Shown here in pieces: positions 1-4,967 of a DNA stretch of 10,671 nt. Position numbers and translations under genes: made by a program. The stretch spans positions 1 to 10,671 of the forward strand of contig DMCI01000152.1 in the NCBI GenBank assembly GCA_003445835.1, written 5' to 3'. This stretch comes from Clostridiales bacterium (GTDB lineage Bacteria; Bacillota; Clostridia; Christensenellales; CAG-1252). Below the pieces are notes generated by a model that saw only the letters and a list, made by a program, of their open reading frames with translations, searched no databases and was not told the origin of the DNA. Position 1 is the first letter of the stretch. The number at the start of each line of letters is the position of its first letter.

Positions 1-11
1 CAAAATAGCCC

Positions 12-50
12 CTAAAAATGAAAAAGGACTGATATTTTTGGTATCAATCC
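12..50 (-). terminator. Putative rho-independent terminator (minus strand)
   Basis: Arms 26-35 and 41-50 form a roughly 9-bp stem around a 5-nt loop. Read on the minus strand, the internal mismatch becomes a G-U wobble and the stem is followed by a T-rich run (complement of 12-25), so the hairpin fits minus-strand termination best. It lies beyond the tRNA-tail copy at 64-83. It could be the original terminator of the tRNA transcript, or the end of a transcript covering the 64-190 element. Confidence 0.5.
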
Positions 51-63
51 TATTGTTTCTTAA

Positions 64-190
64 TGGAGCGGGAGACGGGAATCCCCGCCTGTGCGGGCCT
101 ACCCGCTAAAAGGGCATCATAGCCCTTTTACTTTGCTACGCAAAGCACTCGCTTTGCTCGTGGCTCCCTATTCGATTCCCGCTCCCGCTC
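64..190. repeat. Hairpin-rich element bounded by inverted copies of the tRNA-Gly 3' end
   Basis: Positions 64-83 (TGGAGCGGGAGACGGGAATC) exactly repeat 227-246, the 3' end of the neighbouring tRNA including its CCA. Positions 171-190 carry the same T-arm and acceptor sequence in the opposite orientation with one base missing. The two copies therefore form an imperfect terminal inverted repeat around about 90 bp. Inside are a GC-rich hairpin (84-88 with 93-97, or 93-97 with 102-106), a perfect 9-bp hairpin (107-115 with 122-130) and two mutually exclusive hairpins built from CTTTGC/GCAAAG arms (131-136 with 140-145; 140-146 with 151-157). There is no credible protein. It may be a MITE-like repeat, an attachment-site scar or a structured RNA; the sequence does not decide between these. 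Confidence 0.6.
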
Positions 191-191
191 T

Positions 192-222
192 AAAGAAAAA
201 GCACTCGACGACTGTCGAGTGC
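192..222 (-). terminator. Rho-independent terminator of tRNA-Gly
   Basis: A perfect 9-bp stem (201-209 with 214-222) with a 4-nt loop is followed on the minus strand by TTTTTCTTT (complement of 192-200). It begins 5 nt beyond the encoded CCA of the tRNA, so it should end the tRNA transcript. Confidence 0.85.
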
Positions 223-226
223 GCTT

Positions 227-301
227 TGGAGCGGGAGACGGGAATCGAACCCGCGAAAGCCAGCTTGGGAAGCTGGTGCTCTACCATTGAACGACTCCCG
301 C
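227..301 (-). tRNA. tRNA-Gly, anticodon CCC
   Basis: The minus strand reads as a complete cloverleaf. The acceptor arms 295-301 and 231-237 pair over 7 bp, the discriminator base is at 230 and CCA is encoded (227-229). The 5-bp anticodon stem (260-264 with 272-276) holds the 7-nt loop TTCCCAA, giving anticodon CCC (complement of 267-269) and thus glycine (GGG codons). The T arm carries the standard TTCGATT loop, and its stem closes with one G-U pair. A strong promoter lies 8 bp upstream and a terminator follows directly. The 3' end is repeated twice in the adjacent element at 64-190. Confidence 0.96.
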
Positions 302-309
302 ATACGATT

Positions 310-338
310 ATTTTAATCGCATTCTTTTGATAAGTCAA
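310..338 (-). promoter_or_regulatory. Sigma-A promoter of tRNA-Gly
   Basis: On the minus strand TTGACT (333-338), a 17-bp spacer and TAAAAT (310-315) lie 8 bp before the first tRNA base. It is back to back with the ung promoter. Confidence 0.85.
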
Positions 339-353
339 TCGCTATTTGAATTT

Positions 354-382
354 TTGCAAAATCTTATTTTTTGTGATATACT
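354..382 (+). promoter_or_regulatory. Extended -10 promoter of ung, predicting a leaderless mRNA
   Basis: TTGCAA (354-359), a 17-bp spacer and TATACT (377-382) preceded by TG at 374-375 (extended -10). Only six bases (GAAAAA) separate the -10 box from the ung ATG at 389, so transcription should begin at or next to the start codon. No Shine-Dalgarno sequence is present. Confidence 0.8.
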
Positions 383-388
383 GAAAAA

Positions 389-1057
389 ATGGTACATATC
401 GGAAATTCTTGGGATGAATTGTTGAAAAATGAGTGGAGTGAGGAGTACTATCTTTCCTTGCGTTCCTTCCTTGCGTCGGAGTACAGGACGCAGGTGATCT
501 TTCCGCCGATGAACGACATCTTCAACGCCTTTAAGCTTTGCGCTTACGAGGACGTCAAGGTGGTCATTTTGGGGCAAGATCCCTATTACGGCGACGGGCA
601 GGCGCACGGGCTTGCCTTTTCCGTCAAAAAAGGGGTGGACGTGCCTCCGTCCCTCAAAAACATTTACAAGGAGCTTGCCGACGACGTCGGTTTCGTCCCG
701 CCTGCGCACGGCTGTTTGGAAGGGTGGGCAAAGCAAGGCGTGTTTCTTTTGAACACCGCGCTGACCGTCCGCAAGGGACAACCTCTTTCGCATCGCGGCA
801 AGGGGTGGGAAGTATTTACCGATCACGTGATCTCCCTTCTTTCCGCGCGTGAAAAGCCGATGGTGTTTTTGCTTTGGGGCTCCAACGCTCGCAGCAAAAA
901 GGCGCTGATCGACCGTACCAAGCATTTGGTCTTGGAAGCGCCGCATCCCAGTCCTTTATCCGCTTTTGCGGGTTTTTTCGGATGCAGACATTTTTCGCAG
1001 GCAAACGCCTTTTTGACGCGGATGGGGCAAAAGCCCGTGGATTGGTCTATCGATTGA
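389..1057 (+). CDS. ung: Uracil-DNA glycosylase, family 1
   Basis: Removes uracil from DNA after cytosine deamination or dUMP incorporation, starting base-excision repair. The protein has 222 residues, normal for the family. The water-activating motif GQDPY is at 62-66 (Asp64), the NTALTV segment near 122, and the catalytic HPSPLSA loop at 186-192, followed by GFFGCRHF. The motif numbering nearly matches the E. coli enzyme. Odd point: the usual GQDPYHGP reads GQDPYYGD, so the His after the uracil-pocket Tyr is Tyr67 and the conserved Pro is Asp69; activity is still expected because Asp64 and His186 are intact. The ATG at 389 is supported by the N-terminal WDELL segment, which aligns with the start of known Ung proteins. 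It has no ribosome binding site (see the promoter). The next gene's -35 box overlaps this stop codon, so the two are not one simple operon. Confidence 0.97.
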   Translation: MVHIGNSWDELLKNEWSEEYYLSLRSFLASEYRTQVIFPPMNDIFNAFKLCAYEDVKVVILGQDPYYGDGQAHGLAFSVKKGVDVPPSLKNIYKELADDVGFVPPAHGCLEGWAKQGVFLLNTALTVRKGQPLSHRGKGWEVFTDHVISLLSAREKPMVFLLWGSNARSKKALIDRTKHLVLEAPHPSPLSAFAGFFGCRHFSQANAFLTRMGQKPVDWSID

Positions 1058-1083
1058 CATTTTGCCCTTTGCGGGGGTATAAT
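1054..1083 (+). promoter_or_regulatory. Consensus promoter overlapping the ung stop codon
   Basis: TTGACA (1054-1059), an 18-bp spacer and TATAAT (1078-1083), both perfect consensus hexamers. The -35 box contains the ung TGA stop. Seven bases separate the -10 from the ATG at 1091, again predicting a leaderless transcript. Confidence 0.85.
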
Positions 1084-1090
1084 AACGGAT

Positions 1091-1651
1091 ATGGAAAAAC
1101 CTATTATTTGTGAAAACGTAACGGTATACGATTTTGCGGCGCATTGCCGCTTCAACGACCTGATGGTCGGCGCGTCGCAATGGGCGATGTACGCTGCGGC
1201 GATGGGCCTCGGCGCCCTTCTTTTGGTGGCGTACTTCTTTTTAAAAGCACCCGTCGTTTTGATCTTTGCCATCACGATCCTCGTGCTTATCAACTTGATG
1301 AAGTTTGTCTTTCAACCTTCCTCCCTCAAAAAGACCTACGGACAGATTTTTGCCGTTAGGGGGGAGATGGTGTACGTTTTCCGTTTCCACGAAGATTGCT
1401 TCGACGCGCTTTGCCGCAGCAAGGCGGGGGAGCAAGGGGCGGAGATCGCCTACGAACTGTTGAAAAAGATCGTGGAGACCAAGGACGAGATCCTTTTCGT
1501 CACCAAACAAAACACTGCGTTTTATATGCGCAAGGATCCCGATTACGAGTATGAAACGGGGGAGCTTTCCAAGCTGCTTGCCACTTTCCCCAATTACCGC
1601 TACCGTGGGGCGAGACCTGCCGTTGCGACCGAACGAAAGGAAGAGGAGTAA
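1091..1651 (+). CDS. Two-TM membrane protein with YcxB-like domain
   Basis: A 186-residue protein of unknown function. Two adjacent hydrophobic segments (about 28-51 and 53-74) form a membrane hairpin with a short turn. The following soluble part (about 80-175) resembles the YcxB-like domain, judged from its beta-rich pattern, the DEILFVTKQNTAFYMRK-type strand pair and the ending GELSKLLATF. The acidic/basic tail ends in KEEE. The soluble domain probably faces the cytoplasm. No catalytic motif is visible. The ATG at 1091 lies 7 bp beyond a consensus -10 box with no Shine-Dalgarno sequence, so translation is probably leaderless. The stop codon sits in the loop of the gene's own terminator, making this a very compact single-gene unit. 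The family assignment is from memory of the pattern and should be treated as tentative. Confidence 0.8.
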   Translation: MEKPIICENVTVYDFAAHCRFNDLMVGASQWAMYAAAMGLGALLLVAYFFLKAPVVLIFAITILVLINLMKFVFQPSSLKKTYGQIFAVRGEMVYVFRFHEDCFDALCRSKAGEQGAEIAYELLKKIVETKDEILFVTKQNTAFYMRKDPDYEYETGELSKLLATFPNYRYRGARPAVATERKEEE

Positions 1652-1664
1652 CTCCTCTTTTTTT
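1641..1664 (+). terminator. Terminator with the stop codon in its loop
   Basis: A perfect 8-bp stem (AAGAGGAG 1641-1648 with CTCCTCTT 1652-1659) whose 3-nt loop is exactly the TAA stop of the upstream gene, followed by T1660-1664. Ribosomes reaching the stop would cover the hairpin, so translation could influence termination. Confidence 0.85.
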
Positions 1665-1683
1665 ATAACCGGTTTTGATTCGC

Positions 1684-1712
1684 TTGACACCCCGATCTTG
1701 CCGCGGTACAAT
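1684..1712 (+). promoter_or_regulatory. Promoter of the folT riboswitch operon
   Basis: TTGACA (1684-1689), a 17-bp spacer and TACAAT (1707-1712). The expected start site at about 1718-1719 coincides with the first base of the riboswitch P1 stem, leaving a 5' leader of about 140 nt. Confidence 0.88.
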
Positions 1713-1717
1713 AAAAT

Positions 1718-1809
1718 CACAAAGTAAATAAGCCGCGTGAAGTGTCACAAAATGGAACGTTGTTTGTGAACGAAAGGAATACCTGCGATGGCTTGTTGCG
1801 TTCGTTGTG
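1718..1809 (+). promoter_or_regulatory. Tetrahydrofolate (THF) riboswitch aptamer
   Basis: All parts of the class I THF aptamer can be drawn. P1 is 1718-1722 with 1805-1809. P2 is 8 bp, 1727-1734 with 1790-1797. Between them are the conserved GCGTnAAGTG-like stretch (1735-1744), P3 (1745-1749 with 1765-1769) and a loop with the conserved AATGG (1751-1755). Next come ACGAA (1770-1774), a short P4 (1775-1777 with 1782-1784) and GCGAT before P2 closes. The loop-3 pseudoknot GAACG (1755-1759) pairs with CGTTC (1799-1803); known aptamers have GGAUG with CAUCC here, so the bases differ but pairing is kept. It precedes a folate-type ECF gene, the usual THF riboswitch target. Confidence 0.93.
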
Positions 1810-1831
1810 GAATAGGAATATTTTTCAATGG

Positions 1832-1852
1832 ACCTTCTTTGTAATAGGAGGT
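1832..1852 (+). promoter_or_regulatory. RBS-sequestering hairpin (riboswitch expression platform)
   Basis: ACCTTCT (1832-1838) pairs over 7 bp with AGGAGGT (1846-1852), with one G-U pair and a 7-nt loop. The 3' arm is the Shine-Dalgarno sequence of folT, seven bases before its ATG. Formation of this hairpin would block translation initiation, so control is probably translational: folate-bound aptamer favours OFF. I could not identify a convincing competing anti-sequestor. Confidence 0.75.
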
Positions 1853-1858
1853 TTTTTT

Positions 1859-2410
1859 ATGAAATTTACCGCTAAGAACATAGCCTATCTTGCTTTGCTT
1901 ACCGCCGTTTCGGTCATAGCGAACACGTTGACGTTGACGATGCCGGGCAGCGGCATTGCTCTTTCGTTTACGTATATCCCCAACTTCCTTGCGGGATACT
2001 TTTTCGGACCGGGCGCGGGCTTCGTCGTGGGCGTGCTCGGCGACGCTTTGGGTTGCATCATTTGGCCAAAGGGCGCTTGGCTCCCTTTGATCACCTTGTC
2101 CGCGGGTTTGATGGGCGCCATCCCGGGGCTCGTGCGCTACTTGCCCCTTTCCAAAAGGTGGCATATCGCCATCTCTTACGTGGCGGTCTATATCGTCTGC
2201 AGCGCAGGGCTGAATACCTTTACTTTTTGGAAGGCGTACGCCGCTGCCAAAAAGACTTTCTGGGTGTATTTTATCGGCAAAATGCCCATATCTCTTGCCA
2301 ATATGTCATTAAACCTCGTTATCAACACGATGTTGATGCCGTTGTTCGATAGAATACTCGCTCCGCGGGCAAAACGCGCGACTGCTCGCCCGCAAGGAGA
2401 AAACCAATGA
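1859..2410 (+). CDS. folT: Folate-family ECF transporter S component (FolT-type)
   Basis: Substrate-binding membrane subunit of an energy-coupling-factor importer. It binds the vitamin, here most likely folate, and works with EcfA/A'/T proteins that must be encoded elsewhere because none is in the window. The protein has 183 residues with about six hydrophobic segments. The GPGAGFVVGVLGDALG segment (50-65) followed by TLSAGLMGAIPGL (79-91) is typical of the FolT group, as is the late KMPISLANMSLNLVINT helix (141-157). The start at 1859 is chosen because AGGAGG stands seven bases before it; an in-frame GTG at 1742 lies inside the riboswitch and would add 39 spurious residues. The riboswitch is independent support for the folate assignment. 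The stop overlaps the next gene's ATG (ATGA), so the two are translationally coupled. Confidence 0.9.
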   Translation: MKFTAKNIAYLALLTAVSVIANTLTLTMPGSGIALSFTYIPNFLAGYFFGPGAGFVVGVLGDALGCIIWPKGAWLPLITLSAGLMGAIPGLVRYLPLSKRWHIAISYVAVYIVCSAGLNTFTFWKAYAAAKKTFWVYFIGKMPISLANMSLNLVINTMLMPLFDRILAPRAKRATARPQGENQ

Positions 2411-3120
2411 AGATCACAGTCATCAACGGTACTGAAAAACACGGCGTTACCTATCACTTGAAAGAGGAGTTTTTGAAGGGCTTCCCGGGGGCTACCGTCA
2501 CCGAGTACTATCTCCCCAAAGATTGCCCGAATTTTTGTATGGGGTGTGTCTCTTGCGTGCTTCGCGGCGAAAAGCAGTGCAAGGACGTGGAATACATCCA
2601 AAAGATAGACGCTTCTTTTAAAGAGGCGGACTTGTTGGTCTTTACCTCTCCCGCTTACGTCGCTCATACGACGGGGGCGATGAAAACTTTGCTTGACCAC
2701 TTTGCTTATCGCTGGATGCCCCATCGTCCGATGAAGGAAATGTTTCGTAAGCACGCCGTCATCATCACGCAAAGTCTCGGCGCGGGTGAAAAGAGTGCGG
2801 CAAAAGACATTGCGGACAGCCTTTCCTGGTGGGGTGTTACCGACATCAAAAAGATCTCTTTCAAATTGATGAGCGAGATCAATTGGGATAAGCTTCCGCA
2901 AAAGAGAAAGCGCAAAATGCTCTCCGCGCTTTCTTGCTTAGCGGCAAAGCTTCAAAAAAGGGCGACCAAACCCGCTAAAGCGGGGCTCGTTGCCAAACTT
3001 AAGTTTTACGTGGTCAGGATGATGCAAAAAAGCTTCGGCAAGAAGGACCCCGAGTATACCGACTTCAAGTATTGGAAGCAAAACGGTTGGATCGACAAAG
3101 TCCGTCCTTGGAAAGATTAA
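2407..3120 (+). CDS. Flavodoxin-fold NAD(P)H reductase with iron-sulfur-flavoprotein cysteine motif
   Basis: A 237-residue member of the NADPH-dependent FMN reductase/flavodoxin superfamily. The N terminus has the FMN phosphate loop (NGTEKHGVT, 7-15) and the middle the TSPAYVAHTTGAMKTLLDH segment, usual for FMN-binding reductases of this group. Cys44, Cys47, Cys50 and Cys58 form a CX2CX2CX7C cluster, with an extra Cys40. This matches the compact 4Fe-4S motif of archaeal-type iron-sulfur flavoproteins, so the protein may bind both FMN and 4Fe-4S. The C-terminal 60 residues are Lys/Arg-rich and unassigned. It is coupled to folT by an ATGA overlap and so shares THF control. A role in reducing an imported folate or pterin is attractive but is inference only; generic quinone or electron-transfer function is equally possible. 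Confidence 0.85.
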   Translation: MKITVINGTEKHGVTYHLKEEFLKGFPGATVTEYYLPKDCPNFCMGCVSCVLRGEKQCKDVEYIQKIDASFKEADLLVFTSPAYVAHTTGAMKTLLDHFAYRWMPHRPMKEMFRKHAVIITQSLGAGEKSAAKDIADSLSWWGVTDIKKISFKLMSEINWDKLPQKRKRKMLSALSCLAAKLQKRATKPAKAGLVAKLKFYVVRMMQKSFGKKDPEYTDFKYWKQNGWIDKVRPWKD

Positions 3121-3186
3121 AAAGAGCCGGCGAGGGTGGTGCAACTAAGGGATTTTTGCTTGCAAGATCAACAAAAAAGATAAAAT

Positions 3187-3213
3187 AAAAAGATGGCGAT
3201 CGCCATCTTTTTT
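3187..3213. terminator. Bidirectional terminator between convergent operons
   Basis: A 26-bp perfect palindrome (3187-3212) with core AGATGGCGATCGCCATCT flanked by A and T runs. It can end the folT operon on the plus strand and, by symmetry, the DNA glycosylase gene on the minus strand, whose stop codon begins 2 bp away. Confidence 0.9.
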
Positions 3214-3720
3214 TTATTGTTGTAGGTGCGGCAAGATCGCGTTGCCCCAAATCTTTATCAACTCGTCAAGCGATGTTTTTGCGTTTGCGGGGGAGGTGGA
3301 AGGCAGAGGAACGGCGATCTCTTTATATTGCGGAAAGTGCTTCAAAAACAGGGCGTACGCTTTTTGTCCGTTGAGAAAGATCCTTTTTACGCCGTCGGAA
3401 ACCAGCGCTTCGACGTCGGTGCAAACCACGTCCTTGATGGACGCGTCCGCCGAGCGGTGTATCTCGCAGGAGAGGATCACGTCGGACAAAGCCACGTTAT
3501 GGCGCAGGAGAGCCGCGGTCTTTCCTTCTGCGGATAGGCTCGTAAAGTCCTCGTCAAGCAGCGAAGAAAGCATTTTCCAAAAACGATTGCGTGGGTTCAT
3601 ATAGTAAAAGCCCGCCGCGCGCGAGGCTTCGGACGGTAGCGACCCGAGGATCAATATCCGCGACTGTTTGTCGTAAACGGGCGGAAAGGGATTGGAAATG
3701 CGCATGCTTTGTTTTGTCAT
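3214..3720 (-). CDS. DNA-deoxyinosine glycosylase (UDG superfamily, family 6)
   Basis: Excises hypoxanthine (deaminated adenine) from DNA in the family-6 manner. The protein is 168 residues long. The active-site strand ILILGSLPS (22-30) carries the GSxPS version of the UDG motif A, followed by YYMNPRNRFW (39-48), and the C-terminal loop reads LPSTSPAN (139-146); this combination marks the hypoxanthine-DNA glycosylase family rather than Mug or Ung. The ATG at 3720 is chosen because the homologous region begins at MRISNPFPPVYD; an upstream in-frame ATG at 3849 would run back through a terminator and the neighbouring gene. The chosen ATG lies only four bases after the T-run of the upstream terminator and has no Shine-Dalgarno sequence; the internal ATG six codons in (3705) is an alternative. 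Its promoter is not obvious. Confidence 0.85.
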   Translation of the reverse strand: MTKQSMRISNPFPPVYDKQSRILILGSLPSEASRAAGFYYMNPRNRFWKMLSSLLDEDFTSLSAEGKTAALLRHNVALSDVILSCEIHRSADASIKDVVCTDVEALVSDGVKRIFLNGQKAYALFLKHFPQYKEIAVPLPSTSPANAKTSLDELIKIWGNAILPHLQQ

Positions 3721-3721
3721 A

Positions 3722-3750
3722 TGAAAAACGCCCCGCGTTTTGCGGGGCGC
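3722..3750 (-). terminator. Terminator of the redox operon
   Basis: A perfect 8-bp GC-rich stem (3729-3736 with 3742-3749), a 5-nt loop and a minus-strand T-run (complement of 3724-3728). It stands between the ferredoxin-reductase stop codon and the DNA glycosylase ATG, so the glycosylase should not be cotranscribed efficiently. Confidence 0.9.
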
Positions 3751-3757
3751 AAGTTTT

Positions 3758-4966
3758 TTACGCCTTGGGCATCGGCGGTACGTCGATACTGAGGTCGGAA
3801 AGCGGGAAGGTGCAGCAAGGATGGATGTAGCCGAATTCCTTATCCGCAAGTCTTCTGCCGTCCACCGAGGCGGGGATATAAACGTCGCCGGAAAGCAGTT
3901 GTGAGTGACACCAACCGCATCTGCCGCTGCGGCAGTCGGAAGGCGGATTCAAGCCCGCGTCTTCCATTGCGCGGAGGAGGGTGCTGTTTGCGTCGCAGGG
4001 GATCTTGGTGGTCACGCCCGCGATGGTCACGGTCAAAGTGAACTTATCTTCGATGTTGCCCTTGTAGTCCGCGTTCTTCTCGGGATGGAAGTACTCGCCA
4101 AACAGTTCGTGGCGGACAAATTTGCGACGGATACCCAGTTTTTCGATCTCCTTATCCGCAAAGTTGTACATTGCCTGCGGGCCGCACATAAAGATGGAGA
4201 AGTCGCCCTTGGGCGCGTATTTCTTGATGAGTTCCGCGGTGATGAAGCCGCTTTCGCAACCGTCCTTTTCCTCGTTGGAAAGCACGTTGACGAGTTTGAT
4301 CTTGTCACATTCTTTTGCCCAAGCGCCGATCTCGTCGCTGAAGACGGCGTCCGCGTAGGTGCGGCTGCCGTAAAGAAGGGTCAAGGAGCAGGGCTCGTCT
4401 CCTTCGTAAATGGCTTTTGCCAAAGAGCGGAAGGGGGTGATGCCGCTGCCGCCCGCGATACCGATGACGGTAGATGCGTCACGAAGACGCTCGTAGGTAA
4501 AGTCGCCGAGCGGGGCGGAAGCAGTAACTTCCTGTCCGACCTTCCAGTTGTCCAAAATAAATTGCGAAACGATACCGCCGCCCACCCTCTTGACGGTGAT
4601 CATATAGAAGCCGTTCAGGGTGTCTGCGGGAGAGGACGCGATGGAGTAAGGACGCTTGAAGATCTTGCCGCCGATATCGGCGCAAACGCTGAGGTATTGT
4701 CCTGCGGAGAACCAGGCAAGAGAACAAGTGCCCTTTTCCATATTGGGCGCCAAAACGATGCTCTTCATATCGGGAGAAAACTCGTGGATCTCCTTGACGA
4801 CGAGGTTTTGCGCCTTGGGGTGCAACAGGGTCGCCATTTTGTTGGGATAGTAGTCCAAAAGGTCTTTTGCGGGGGCGTTAGATGCCTTGCCGATGGTGCT
4901 GATCCTCTTGGTGATCACGCCCACCATTTTGACGCGGGATAACTTGCTGATCTTAGACTTGCTCAT
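3758..4966 (-). CDS. FAD-dependent ferredoxin-NAD(P)H reductase fused to a plant-type 2Fe-2S ferredoxin domain
   Basis: A 402-residue electron-transfer flavoprotein. After about 50 N-terminal residues of unclear role comes a ferredoxin-reductase FAD domain with RPYSIASS (105-112), then a nucleotide-binding domain with GIAGGSGITPFRS (169-181) and the CGPQAM motif (261-266). The C-terminal ferredoxin domain has Cys345, Cys350 and Cys353 (CX4CX2C) and Cys384/385 for the 2Fe-2S cluster. Electrons should flow NAD(P)H to FAD to 2Fe-2S. The domain order resembles NADH:Hcp oxidoreductase and phenol-hydroxylase-type reductases, but the neighbour is a CrtI-like enzyme rather than Hcp, so its partner is probably that FAD protein. 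The start at 4966 is supported by AAGGAGGG about nine bases upstream, inside the last codons of the preceding gene; only one base separates that gene's stop from this ATG. A hairpin terminator follows directly. Confidence 0.9.
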   Translation of the reverse strand: MSKSKISKLSRVKMVGVITKRISTIGKASNAPAKDLLDYYPNKMATLLHPKAQNLVVKEIHEFSPDMKSIVLAPNMEKGTCSLAWFSAGQYLSVCADIGGKIFKRPYSIASSPADTLNGFYMITVKRVGGGIVSQFILDNWKVGQEVTASAPLGDFTYERLRDASTVIGIAGGSGITPFRSLAKAIYEGDEPCSLTLLYGSRTYADAVFSDEIGAWAKECDKIKLVNVLSNEEKDGCESGFITAELIKKYAPKGDFSIFMCGPQAMYNFADKEIEKLGIRRKFVRHELFGEYFHPEKNADYKGNIEDKFTLTVTIAGVTTKIPCDANSTLLRAMEDAGLNPPSDCRSGRCGWCHSQLLSGDVYIPASVDGRRLADKEFGYIHPCCTFPLSDLSIDVPPMPKA

Positions 4967-4967
4967 C

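Noticed and set aside
64..83. A second tRNA-Gly gene
   Set aside because: Only the acceptor/T-arm tail is present; no D arm or anticodon arm can be formed in the adjoining sequence.
107..157. CRISPR-like repeat cluster
   Set aside because: The short palindromes differ in sequence and are not regularly spaced; there are no cas genes in the window.
91..330. 79-codon open frame across the tRNA region
   Set aside because: It reads antisense through the tRNA and its terminator; the RETGIEP-like peptide is a classic tRNA translation artefact.
3721..3849. N-terminal extension of the DNA glycosylase to an ATG at 3849
   Set aside because: The extra 43 codons run through the upstream gene's end and its terminator hairpin; homology begins only near 3705-3720.
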